Shown: positions 11,606 to 22,798 of the stretch, one piece after another
How positions within the stretch are numbered: the first letter of the stretch is position 1
Layout of the letters: every line of letters begins with the position of its first letter
Origin: Amanita rubescens
Lineage: Eukaryota > Basidiomycota > Agaricomycetes > Agaricales > Amanitaceae
Assembly (NCBI GenBank): GCA_015039365.1
Contig: WION01000004.1
Coordinates: 930,001 to 994,000, forward strand
Direction: 5' to 3'
Length of the DNA: 64,000 bases
Notes under the pieces: generated by a model
What the model was told of the DNA's origin: nothing
The model's database searches: none
The model's input: only the letters and a program-made list of their open reading frames with translations
Made by a program: the position numbers and the translations under genes

Positions 11606-12942
11606 CTAAGGAGCAGTATCTTGAGAGCGTTTGTTAGATGGTAGCACATGGAACGCAACGTTACTCACAATAATAATACTCGTCGATTAAAGGAATCCAG
11701 TCTTTGACAAGTGCGCTGACAAGTCCCAAGATTGGCACATTAATTGTCTTATCTACAACACCTTCCAACTTGGGTCTGTTCAGGATGTAAGTTGTATGAT
11801 TTCCGAACACGTAGTACGACTCGCCTAGTGTAGGACTCCCAGATGGGGCCTCGAAGAAGATACCAAAGCATATCCTTATCGCGTCGCCCGTGCTCTGAAC
11901 GTTCCAGAGAAGCCGAAGGTGGTGGCTTCCGGCGAAGGTTTCTTGATAATATTTCTAAGGTCAATGCTGTGATCAGAGGGCGGTTTGAACGCCGATTAGA
12001 GGCCATGAGGCACGCTGCTCAAGAGTCAGGAACAAGATAGTAAGAAGTAATCACGAATACCATAGACAAGTGGACGAATAATGTAGATAATCTCTGCCAG
12101 CCAGTCCAAGGGCGACGAAAGAGGCTTCACAAGGCTACCTGCGGCTTTGACCGAACAAGGCAAAAGGGTTTTTGGCAAGAGGAATTCTTCCACAGACAGT
12201 TCAGAATGATCGGTACTGGCCGGTTTGGAAAGAAGAGGATGGGGAGGTAGGGGTATATGGTTGTTCTTCAAGTGATCAGGTGTCGGTGGCGGAGATAACG
12301 CGGGTGAAGATGGGGCAAGCGTTGGCGAAGAAGCGTTGCTGGGAGGAGGGATAGAAGCAGGATCAAGATCTCTTTCCGGTATCGGAGGCGACAACACTGG
12401 TCTGCGGGTGATGCGCAGTAACACTAGACGTAGAATTGCTCTGAGACGCACTTGTAAGTAGAGTTAACCGAAAAGGGTGTAAGTACTTACTTTATACTCT
12501 CCAAGGCAATAATACTCGTCCACCTAGCTTTAGACGAGACTTTTCTTCGTAGACCCATCTCGATAAGTAGCTGGGTGAAGCGGATGAGCTCGAGCGTTCG
12601 AGCAGCCCACTTGTACAGGACGTTTTTCTCGGTCCAGACTCTCGCATAACGCGTATGCAATGATGATGGAATGAGTGGTTTGTACTTGGGATCGCTCCTG
12701 ACAAATCTCTCGAGAAGAGTATCATGATACATGCTTATTGCATTGAGCAGGGCAGATACTGAAGTCGAGTTAGAGAAACGCATGAACGGAATGGAAGACA
12801 ACTGACGGGCTTCGGAAGCGAGCTCGGCATCCTTGAATCTGCCTGGAAGAAACCAGGTGATGGACCTAAGAGAAGACTCGAGAGAGGCGATTGTTGAAAT
12901 GTTGTTTATAAGAAATGCTTCATAGCGTGCTATGGAGGACAT
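11606..12942 (-). CDS. PEX16: Peroxin 16
   Basis: Peroxisomal membrane biogenesis protein Pex16. The N-terminal exon reads MSSIARYEAFLINNISTIAS, then ESSLRSITWFLPGRFKDAEL and a helical region (LNAISMYHDTLLERFV). The middle exon is a low-complexity Pro/Ser insert (about 12420-12230) followed by LVKPLSSPLDW and IRPLVYGI. The conserved core is RPLITALTLEILSRNLRR and LERSEHGRRDKDMLWYLLRG, then WESYT. The next intron (11776-11824) starts with GC instead of GT, in an otherwise perfect AG/GCGAGT donor, and restores PKLEGV and LVSALVKDWIPLIDEYYYY. A last intron gives the family-typical end YYYYTAP and the stop at 11606. The start codon overlaps the divergent gene at 12932. Confidence 0.88.
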
Positions 12943-14579
12943 GAAGAGTGCGCTGGCTGTGACTCCGGCTGTTGAGCCCGAATTAGCCGATTCACACGCG
13001 CACGCTTTAGCTCAGTATGAACGACACCGCGATTCTGCTCGGCCGCGCCTGACAATGCAGCACACGCTCGACTACCTCCGCCAAAGTCCAGTCAGAGGTC
13101 AACTCGAGCCTCCAGACGCAAATACACTTCCTGGCTGGCGATATATACAGACCACAGATACTCCGAATGAATTCAAGGCATTCTAATTTACATCCTCTTA
13201 CTTTACTTATTAATTCTGATATGATTCTTCAATAGGTTTTGCTGCCTCCAGGCACTGCAGCCATGTATGAGCAGCTGCTGAAATTCGAAGCGCTCGAGCT
13301 TTCCCGAAAACCATCCATTTCATGGGAACGTATCATGCAAATCCGTCACCTCAAGGATCGAATGATACGCAAGTGCCAGCGTCTGTGCAAGACTTCTCAC
13401 CCTAAAAAATTGAGCAAGGGCGAACCCCCCACTTTCCAGACCATAATGGCGCCCGCAGATTTTCGCGTCAAGGAAATGGAAAAATGGTTTCGCGAGCAGC
13501 AACTGCGGAACCTCCCTCGTCCGGCGGCAAGTAGAGCCTGTCCGCTCTATAAGCCTTAACAGTCATTCAAATAAGGCGGATTTACTTCCTTCTCCAGAAT
13601 TTGGCCGGTTTCCTCCAACCGACAGATCTCGCTCCCTTCCTTCTTCCTCCAAAAAACCTATCACCGTTTCACAGACTTGGTCAGATTCGCACTCCAAGGC
13701 AATTTCGCCACCTTCAATACAAGAACTTCGAACAGGGCCGTATCAACAGCCAGGTCCGACTCACCACCAAGCGCTTGTACAATCAACGAAGGCACCTAGC
13801 GTTCTCTCTCTGTCTTCTCACGCTATATCCTCCCCACCTGCACTTCCAATACTCCTTCGATCTCAGCGCTCTCTTTTAGAGCTCGAGTTCAACAAGAACA
13901 CCGACGATGAACTCGCGCCCGCCCAACCTGACCCTAGCTCACCGGAGCCTTCACTACCAAATGCGAGTCTTGTAGCTGTTAATGGTAGTGTCGTAACTCC
14001 AGCCAGTTCGTCGCAAGAATCACTCGCCGTAGTTGAGCCCGATCCAAACGCAGTGCTTACCGAGCGTCAAATAAGCCACCGGCGCAGCTGTATCAAACGT
14101 CCCAGTATTGGCGAAATTCCCAAAACAGTTTCCTGGGCCGACGAAGCAGAATTGGAAATCCAGCTGTCCAAATACGCAGACGCCGCCAAGGAGGCACAAC
14201 TGTCAGGTGAAACTTACTCTAATGGCTGTCTTTTACTATTTCTTATTCTTCCATAGGTCGCAAATGGGAAGAGATTCGAGAAATCTATTTGGAGCAGGTG
14301 ACCGGTCTTGATGCTTTGCACGATCAAGTTGTACAGGGCATAGACAACCTTCGCATCGAGTCAGAACATCTGGAACGTGTTGAAAATGCCATTGTACAAC
14401 AGCGAGAAGCACTTCGCTCTACATTCCAGAATCTTGAAGAGAAGCAGTCTTTGCTGCAAAGCAGTCTTTGCTGCAAAGCAAAGGTACGTTGGATGATCGC
14501 CATGCATATCACCTCTAATTTATCCTTGCACGTCCAGTCCAAGAAGCTTTACGAGAGGCTGATCATGTCTTGTCCATAG
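12932..14579 (+). CDS. Coiled-coil protein of unknown function, altered C-terminus
   Basis: Unrecognised conserved-type fungal protein. Exon 1 (12932-13177) starts MEDMKSALAVTPAVEPEL. A candidate intron 13178-13235 begins GC, not GT. Exon 2 (13236-13530) has LLPPGTAAMYEQLLKFEALE and a basic helix; exon 3 (13598 to about 14203) is Ser/Pro-rich disordered sequence with SCIKRPSIGEIPKTVSWADE. The last part is a coiled coil (EEIREIYLEQVTGLDALHDQ, then about 60 residues). A 17-bp tandem duplication at 14444-14477 shifts the frame before the final intron. The old frame would end with VLSIAGVVKKDG at 14604; the present frame ends MSCP at 14579. The first ATG overlaps the PEX16 start region, so the true start may be a later ATG. 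Confidence 0.55.
14444..14477. repeat. Perfect 17-bp tandem duplication in an exon
   Basis: GCAGTCTTTGCTGCAAA occurs twice back to back (14444-14460 and 14461-14477). Seventeen is not a multiple of three, so the second copy shifts the coiled-coil gene into another frame just before its last intron donor. Confidence 0.95.
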
Positions 14580-14727
14580 CCGGAGTTGTAAAGAAAGATG
14601 GTTAATGTCCTCGGATCTTACTCGTATGATGTCTATGTATGATTTATACCTATCTGATTCTGATATGTTTTATATACTTGTTGTCGGATATTTTATATAT
14701 TATGTCTCCAGGACTATTACAAGTTAT

Positions 14728-16901
14728 TCATAGCCTTACTCTATGACGTCTCTTCGCCCTTCTATACCAATGGTAAACGAGAACCGTGTATAGGATTAAA
14801 ATAATGATGATAACGGACATTACGATCGCAAATACATGGTAAGAGCCGCTAGGAACTCGATCGTTGTGGGGAAGATAAACATTTAGAGAAAATATACCTG
14901 CATCCTGTCAGGACAAGAATGGTGAGTTGAAAAAAAGGTAAGACGAACCAACGTAAGACTGGATGCACAGTACCGCAACCGTGATGGAGGTTAAATAAAA
15001 AAGTGCTTTACTCTCGCCGGATTTTGTGATCACCAAGTCCGTGCGTAGTTGTGAGAGGTAAGTCGGATGTAGCTGACCCAACATGCGCTCATAGTGGGCC
15101 AAAGAATGCTGGAGGGTAAAAATGTGGTCTATGGCATAGTTGGCAAGAGTATATGGAGAAGAGAAATGTAACAAACCTTGCACATCGTCCATATGCATTG
15201 CAATATCTAGTGCATCTAGATTAGACTTGGCACCTACTTTGAAGTAGCTGTCAGCTAGGAGGCGCTTCCGTATCTGTGCAATGACTTCGGACTTCGTTGC
15301 TAGTAATCTACCTAACAACGTCACTAATCTTCTTACCCTAGCAATGCGGCGAAGGGTGTTTTTGGAATTCTGAACGAGATTATCGGTGGGTGTCTTTTTG
15401 CACTGGGACGCTGGACGTCGGAAATACCGCGATAGATTCAAGGCAGAGAGGCATGTAATAGAATATCGAATTCGGCGACTGTCATTATCTCCGAACTCCG
15501 ATTTTTCGCTCATTATTTCCGATTTTTGATCATCTCCTGTTGTGTCAAAACCCTTTTCTGGTGGAGTTGTAGGTCCCAGCTCCGAGGAGATTTCATCCGC
15601 ATATCGTTGATTGTGGCCGGAGAATATCAATTTGTCAATGGCAGCAATCTCCTTGTCGATCTCCTCTATGTAAGGAAAGAATGAGTCAACAATCGAGTCC
15701 AGAAGGCTATGTGCAATCCAATCTGGCGGAGAAACCAGTCAGTGAAAGCCTCAAGCGCATCCAAATTACACATGCCGGCGGACATGTTGAACACTTCCCC
15801 CAGGCGTTGCACTCGAAGTCTAACTCGATCTGTATGTTCTGAGGATGAAATTGATGCGAACCGGCTTACAGACGAGTAAAAGAATATATGTACCTGATAT
15901 ATCTGTAAAGTGAAACTGCGGATGCTCAGACAACGCTAATAACCAAGCAAGCCACCCCTCACAGAGCAGATCCCGTCTTTGAATACAGTGAGGTATACGT
16001 TGGTTTCGCCCACCGGATCTTCACCGTGTGTATGATCCGTGTTCTCACGAGTATTTCGTGTTGCTATAGCTCGGAATGATATGAAATAATAGCCAAGCTT
16101 TGGAAATGATTCTAGTTTTTCGCTAGGTTCATTTTGGAGAATATCTTCAAGAGTAAGGGGATGCAGGTGAAGTAACTGTAACCAATCATCATCGATTAGC
16201 AATCGCGTTCAAGTCAAGCAACCCACTTTGCCAATTTCACGCAAGTCCTCCCAAGAAGGAGATGCCACGTCAAGATACCAAGCCTTCGGACTTGACTCGC
16301 AAAGGTCGCATTCCAGTATTGCTGGAAGACAATCGACTCTTTTCTTGCCTTTCCTGTCCCGGGCAACGCGTCCAATAGAGGATAAGTCTTTATTAAGCAG
16401 CTGGTCTCTTCCATGGGTTCGACCAGTTTTCAACGAACGTCTGAGAATCACGTCTAGCTGACCAAGTATGAGAGGAAGCGAAGTAGTAGTCGTAAATCCA
16501 TGTGGAAGATCGGGACGATGTCGTCCAGAAAGAAGCTGAGGAGGAAGATACAAGGTAAACTGTCTAGGAACTTGGCGAGGAGTTTTCCGTGCCTTCACAA
16601 GAGCAATATGCGCGGAAAATTCCCTCTCTGAGTTGGGACTATGAAAAATCGTGTCGCGACCATAACGAATAGATTTAGATCGATTATTTATTGTGGCCGA
16701 CGAGCGCGAAGGCAAGGAAGAAAACGAGGAGCTAGATGAAGATGAACTGCGGCGCCTCGCCCAACGCGAGATGGCGTGCTCTACAACTGCAGCCAAAGCG
16801 CCGAGTCCAGCACGCGGGGGCAGAGAGGAGGAAGATGAGGAAGAGGCGAGGGATTGGGCATCATGAGGAGGGAATCCTCTGTAGATGTCGTTGGTGGCCA
16901 T
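14728..16901 (-). CDS. CorA/Alr-like divalent cation transporter with SLN in place of GMN
   Basis: Membrane magnesium or divalent-metal channel of the CorA superfamily. The N-terminal exon is Ser-rich (MATNDIYRGFPPHD, then runs of Ser and Arg). The CorA domain shows LHLHPLTLEDILQNEPSEKL and ESFPKLGYYFISFRAI, then VYLTVFKDGICSV. Next come SFFPYIEEIDKEIAAID and a long charged insert, helices RVRRLVTLLGRLLATKSEV and MHMDDVQGLL, and TM1 (KALFYLTSITVAVLCIQSY). After the last intron it reads GIFSLNVYLPHND, where most CorA proteins have GMN, then TM2 (AIVMSVIIIILILYTVLVY) and a basic tail. The start MATND at 16901 leaves only 36 bp to the RRP36 stop. The missing GMN suggests altered ion selectivity; it may be usual in this fungal subfamily. 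Confidence 0.82.
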
Positions 16902-16937
16902 GTGTAAGGTAATAGGGGCGCACCGTTCCCACGTCAC

Positions 16938-18351
16938 TCACTCCGTACGGCGACGCTTCCGTGACTCTTCACGGATTTGGGGCCGCCTCCGCTTCTCCCT
17001 TTGACCAACTTTTTTCTGCTTTTTCTCTATCGCTTTCTTTACTGCTCTCTTCCCTCCCTCAGCCGCCAGTGCCTCGTACCTCGCCTCCATCACCACTTTC
17101 TTCTTTTCAGCTGTTTTCGCGTGCCTGATGACAAAATTTCTATCTCCAAATTAAGACAACGTACCATTCTTCATCCACCATCCTTGTTTCCCTTGTTTCT
17201 GCTTCTCGCGTTCCTCTTTTGTCGCCTTACGCAGTGCTTCTACCTGAATCTTGTCTTGCCTATCTCTGTTTACAAGGCTTTCCATCCTTTTCACTGCTAA
17301 TTCTAGCCGTTTCACTTCACTTTCTCGTTCATCCCTTTGATCGCGCGGTGTCGATGACGTCATTTTCCGCGCTCGTTTTAGTTCAGCTTTGAGGGCGTTC
17401 AACTCATTTCGCTGTGATTCAGCAAGAAATCCATAGTTGTTTTGGTATTTTTCTGCAGAGAACTCCCCAGCTACAGTTAAGAATCGTGGATCCCGTGGAT
17501 CCTGATCAATATAAGATGTACTTTGCCATCCGGGATAGTAGCAGAATGCGCTTACTGGGGTTTTGACCTCAATGACCTGTCTCCTCCTTGTAACAGGTCT
17601 CTTGGAAGATATTTCCGTTGGGCTAGAAAAAGTTCTTCGCATTATAGTAGATTAATAGGCCATGGCACATACGCGTGCTTGTTGCGACGTTTCGGAATCT
17701 CAGACTTCGGCTTCAAGCTCCATTCTGGATTTCTGTTTCCTTTTGACCGATCGTTCGACTCTCCCTCGTCGAAACTTGTCTGGTGTCTTTCATCATCTGA
17801 CTCGCTTTCGGAGTCTACCTCTGCTTGTCGCAAAGCGTACTGAGCCTTTCGCAAAGTCCCTAGAGGTAGGTGTGATAGATCTAATAAAGTAATTCAGCCA
17901 CGGTAGACAGTGACATAGAACCCAAACCTTCTTGTATCTTTTCCTGTGCAGATTGTTAGGGCATAATAGGCTATGCACGTATCTAACACACCAAGTTCAT
18001 TTTCGGCACTAGTTTCCGTCCCTCATCTTCGCTGCTTGACTCGCTGCCACTTCCTGACAGAATTCCAAGTTCGTCTTCATCGACCCACCGAGCCACACGC
18101 GGAGCATCAGCATCTTCCTCGTCTTCTATCGTTTCACCTTCGTTCTCATAGCTCTCCGTGTCCCTTTCTATCTCGTCCGTGTTGCTCATGATTTCATTCT
18201 CATCAGAGTCCGACTCCAGGCTACCTTCACTTTCCGATTCTACCTTAGATTTTCGTTTGGAACGGACATCGCTTTGCTCTAAAAATCCTCCTGTCAGGTC
18301 TCTAACTGATTTTGGAGGAGCCCTCGAAGCAGGACGCGGTCGTCGGGGCAT
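16938..18351 (-). CDS. RRP36: rRNA biogenesis protein RRP36
   Basis: Nucleolar 90S pre-ribosome factor needed for early cleavages of 18S rRNA precursor. The first exon (18351 to about 17990) is basic then very acidic (MPRRPRPASRAPPKS, later Glu/Asp/Ser-rich). The next has RKAQYALRQAEVDSES and HAYVPW-type sequence. The conserved domain follows: DPRDPRFLTVAGEFSAEKYQ, NNYGFLAESQRNELNALKAE, then a long charged coiled coil. The protein ends with a Lys/Arg tail (EKKKVVMEARYEALAAEGGK, ending SRKRRRTE). Its promoter region lies between 18352 and the left inverted repeat of the mobile element at 18448, so regulation may be affected by the insertion. Confidence 0.88.
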
Positions 18352-18409
18352 AGTAATGCTATGGGAGTGAAGAGATTAGCTTAAGGATACTGCCACGACG
18401 GTTATTACG

Positions 18410-18425
18410 TTAATAATATTATTAA
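18410..18425. repeat. Perfect AT palindrome
   Basis: TTAATAATATTATTAA is its own reverse complement, inside a longer imperfect inverted repeat (ggttatta ... taataacc, 18400-18430) upstream of RRP36 and 22 bp outside the left end of the mobile element. It may be a promoter element or a favoured insertion target. Confidence 0.6.
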
Positions 18426-18447
18426 TAACCGGCGCCGCTATGCCTAC

Positions 18448-18860
18448 CACAACAGGCAGTCACTGAGGGATTTCGGATGGTAGAAATAGGACAGAATTGT
18501 TGGCAGAATTGAATATTTTGCCTTAGCAAAGCTCAAGATGAAAAATCACAAAAATGGTTGATTTCAGGGAACATTTCAGATGTAAATTCAGAGCAACTGA
18601 ACCAAAATATTTGGGGTCCACGAAAATATTGATTTCGGAATGCTGGCGAAAGAACATATTTTCGAGGTTTATTGGCTCCTGTATAACAGCTTCTGAAAGA
18701 CGTAGATTGAGATTAACCTGATGAACTATCTGAAAATCAACGAAATGATTGATTTCAGGGAACATTTCAGATGTGAGTTCCGAGCAACGGAATCAAACTA
18801 TTTCAATTTGAGGTCCACAAAAATATTGATTTCAGAATGCCAGCGAAAGAACATATTTCT
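18448..18860 (+). repeat. Left terminal inverted repeat (~413 bp)
   Basis: Matches the reverse complement of 22799-23235. It lacks about 30 bp found in the right arm (near agtcagaattttgcgaagag) and has a few extra bases near its outer end. Within the arm a block starting TTGATTTCAGGGAACATTTC occurs at 18558 and again at 18749, a direct repeat with about 191-bp period. Confidence 0.85.
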
Positions 18861-19376
18861 GAAAGACGTAGATTCAGATTAAGTCTCTGGGCTAAATCTA
18901 CTATATTTTTCTTCGCAAAAGGTGCATTTCTACTGAGTCACAATGGTAGCTACTATGTCATCGAGAGCGAGTGAGCATGAATGATCAAGAGCGAATGATG
19001 GGTGCGAGAGCGTTGCCGGAACAGTTGAAAGCTAATGAATTCAATGACATCAGAACCCGAACGTAATTGAGAGTTATCGTAATATTTAGGTAACTACCAT
19101 GGAACGAGAGGTGAGGCCTTGAGGTTGCGGTTATCGTGTTATCGTCGAAAGGGGAGGTAGGTCCTCGGCAGAAGGACGTATTTCTGCCAAGTTACCGTAA
19201 CTTGGATGTGAGATATGTAACTGCACCGTCGATCCTTTCAGTACAGAGATGGAGAGCCCATGAAGGGCGAGAGCCGAGTCTGGGGGCTCAACAAGCTTGA
19301 AGGTGTTCTATAAGCCACGCCGGCGAGTGCAGACGGCGCGTTCAAAAGCTGGAGAAGAGCGCCAGATGCGCCGAGT
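18861..19376. other. 5' flank of the Crinkler gene inside the element
   Basis: No coding frame recognised. The stretch between the left arm and the first ATG of the Crinkler gene presumably holds its promoter. No clear TATA box was identified. Confidence 0.4.
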
Positions 19377-22300
19377 ATGTTGAGCGCACGACAGTCCACA
19401 ATGGACTTGCAGAGTGCGACCACCATGCCTACCACTCTCCGGCTTAATTGTCTCATAGAAGACGAAGATAAAGTCTTCCCAGTTAACGCGGCATGCAATG
19501 ATGAGGTTAGCGAGTTGAAGAAATTGATACAAAAGGAGCGAGCACTGGGTACCCTAAAGGGTGTCGATCCTCATGATCTGGAATTGTGGAAGGTGAGCGC
19601 CATCGACGATCTGCTATGTGAAATGACATTGCTTTTCTTAGCCCAAGGAACTCAACCTCATTGCCGCCAAGCCAAGCAACATTCTCGTTGACCGTATCAA
19701 GCACCTGGACTTTTCAAAATTTACAGACAAATTAGAGGCCGTGGACAACGTCTTCGATATCTTTCCACCAGAGCCTCCCAAAGGCTACATCCACATAATT
19801 GTAAAGGTCCCACATACCGGTGAGCCCCTTATGCTTGTGAATGCCGCTCGTCTAACCGCCCTCCCACCACCCATCCACCCATCTCCACCGCTCCTTCATG
19901 CATTCCTGCCGTCCGTTTACCTTCTTCCCGACCCCCCTTAAATATGAATATGTTATCACACTGGCTGTCATTGCCTTGTATCCTGCCTCTCACCCTCGCA
20001 TACATGTTCTCCAACGCCATCAGAGCGTCCTTTTAAACGAACTCGTTTCGATAATTCACCGCCACAGACCCCACCTCCTAAGGTGCAAGCAGGAACGATT
20101 GAAGCCAATAGTAGGTGATGTACCTTCAACTGTGGATGACTTTGTGAACAGTTTTCATTAGATTTATCCCCACGCCTCGACCACCAACAGACGAAAATTA
20201 AAATAGCCGATGCACTTGCAGGCTTTGAGAAGTATTTTGAATACTTGGCTACTGGGGAGTTGGACGCGCATCTTGACTCAATCCGACCTGAAGACAAACT
20301 TATAGAGTTAGGGGTGGATCTACCCATTAGCCCAATTCTTCTCCTTCACGACCTCGGCAAGCATCTGGATCAGAAACGAATCGAAGATTTGTTTAAGCCC
20401 AATGCCTATAGAATGTGTACTATAACGTTCGTGGTGCTGCGATAATTGTGAAAACAATTCTAATCTTACTCGCCCTTTCTAGCCATCTGTTTAGCGTCTC
20501 TGGCTCGGGTAAAACGCGGCTTTCGCTTGACGGCCTTTGCTGTCATTGGGGCTTTTATATTTCGTGCAGGACTGAGATAGGTACAGCATCTGGCTCCAAC
20601 GACTTCACCATAGCGACCAAAATGCTGAAATCTATGGGTAGTTGGTGCGCAGACCCTCCGGACTTTTCCAATAACAGCACTGCTGCTCACCGCGCCTTTG
20701 CCATGTTGTTGTGTGCACGCGTTGTTATCTTCGAACAACTTGTGAAACAATTTCCTGCCAATACAAACATCACGGATGCTCGACGCCGATGGGTCCTTGC
20801 TCAAGTTTTGCCTCCCTGTTTGGTGGAACAGACTCAAGACCTCTTTGTCACAGTGCTTCGGGCCCTTCGGAATGCTGATACTGACATTATGCTTCAAATC
20901 GTTGAAGACTTACGGGATGACATCATGACCACAAGAAAAGATCTGTTTCCTGAGGGAAAGAGGACACCTTTATTCATCGTTATCGACGAGGCACAGGTGG
21001 CTGCCAATAATCTAAAGTGCTTTCCCTCTACGTCAGGAAACGGGCCCATTCTTCGTGAAATGGTTCAGTTCTTTCAATCCACTGTCATCTTCAATAAAAT
21101 TATTCTTTCGGGAACTGGTCTGTCGATGGGAATGGTGAAAGACGCGACGGGTTCTCTTTCTGCGAAAGCAGCGCCAACACGGGTCCAGGAAGTGTTCTCT
21201 AACGTTGGGTGTTTCACGAGGGAGGATCCTTCTCAAGAGGCTTATATTCGTCGGTACCTCACTCTCTCCGATAATGACATCTCAGATAAGCGATTGTTGG
21301 AGCGCATGAAGTTCTGGTTTTCTGGCCGGTATGTCTATTATTTGGCGCTACAAGATTCCTTCTCATCGATTATAGTTATCGCCTGACGGCGAGCCTTATT
21401 GAGATTTTTCTCCACTCGGAATATGTCCCGCGCCACCGTGCCCTCACCTCGTTCGCTGAATGCTTGACAGGATTCAAGATTACCGACGCAATCGATCTCG
21501 AGGCCGGTGAACCACATATTTCTTCCGGTTTGGATATAAAGATCAAAAGCTATCGACCGCTTACTGATTTGTGCCGCCTTTTCGAAGAAAAAGAATTATC
21601 AAAAAGTCAGTGTAATCTCTCTTTTACTGATTCGTGTGCCGACCGCGTATTTAATAGGAATGCAATTGATAAATTACCTAACTGACGCTCTTATGCGATG
21701 GACTTTAGGAAGTGAACTAACGTCCATTCCCATTGAAAACAACATGCAAGAAATGATTACCCTGGGTGTAGGCTTTTTGGCTGAGATGCCATCCACATTG
21801 AAAGATAACGTGAACGTTCCTGTATACATTTCCGAACCATTGGTAGTTCTCTCTCTTAGGTCGATTTTTGAAACCCAGAGATGGACGACGATGAAGGTGC
21901 AGATGACTAGGTCATTTCGCAATGCTCTCAACCCTTCAGGGTTAGGATATGTGCTCGAAACGGCTCTGCCTCTGGTGATCATGGAAACTTTTGGGGGAAA
22001 GTTCAGTCCCCTCGAAGAGGCCTTCATCTTTAAGCCCGGGTCATCACTAGGGTCGAGGAGAGTTACCTTAGTCGCTCTGAAGCGTATCGCCAGTGGTGAA
22101 ATGCAGACCTGCCCAGTATCGTGGAATAAAGGGAGTTCTGACCGCTTTGGTCTCAAGGCTAAAACGCCCGCTCACGTTCTTGAATTTTTCGACAATCCCG
22201 ATGGAAAGATATTCCTTTTTCCAGACAACCACATGCGCCCCGACCTGTTGTGGTTCTTTCAAGACGAAGAAACAAAGGAGCTGATTCTTTGTTTTGACCA

Positions 22301-22765
22301 ATCAAAACTTACTCTAAACTCCAAGACCTGGAAAAAAGCCATCCAGGCGCTCACACCCCAATTCTTCTATATGATGATGGTAGGTATCATACTTTGCAAT
22401 CCCTGCCTCTACCCTTATCTTGACGTTTATAGAAAAAGGGAGAACCAGTTCCATATGCGCCAATGTCGTATCCGGATCTTTCGAACGATTTGAAGGTGAC
22501 TTTGAAGATGGCTCTTGGGGAAGATGGAGGTGCACCAGAAGCAGTTCAGTCTTATTTCACCAAGAGCAAGACTAAAGCTACCTCCCCTTCAACCCCCCGA
22601 GAGACGCCCAGGTTCCTTCGCATCATTTCATCTCCCGATGATGATCAGAAACAGCGTTTGGATGGGAAGGATGATTTGGTTCTTTTGCGGTGGGATAAAG
22701 TGAAAGAATATATCGGTTCAACAGCCGATTCAGTGGTAAAGACTATAGGGTCAGTTGTACCTTAA
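19377..22765 (+). CDS. Crinkler (CRN) protein: Ubl-like header, P-loop NTPase, PD-(D/E)XK-like nuclease
   Basis: About seven introns. The header (from 19377, with further in-frame ATGs at 19401 and 19425) reads TTLRLNCLIEDEDKVFPVNA, later KKLIQKE and DLELWK, continuing after an intron into PPEPPKGYIHIIVKVP. This is the ubiquitin-like CRN header. A variable linker follows. The NTPase starts near 20500 with Walker A SGSGKTRLSL; Walker B is TPLFIVIDEAQVA near 20980 and a sensor-like stretch is KIILSGTGLS. The C-terminal domain carries RPDLLWFF and, about 15 residues on, CFDQSK (22238-22305), matching a D...(D/E/Q)xK restriction-endonuclease-fold active site. It ends KTIGSVVP. CRN proteins are intracellular effector or toxin-like proteins; role here unknown. 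All key motifs are intact. Confidence 0.8.
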
Positions 22766-22798
22766 ATGTGGTTCTCCAAGTTTGTTCCGTCATTATGA

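Noticed and set aside
11335..11637. Plus-strand open frame of 100 codons starting MSSPEKRASRESP
   Set aside because: No recognisable domain, overlaps the last exon of PEX16 in antisense, and lies in its 3' untranslated region.
18523..18765. Open frames inside the inverted-repeat arms (18523-18765 minus, 23030-23473 plus)
   Set aside because: They encode the same peptide only because the arms are copies; no domain or splice context supports translation.
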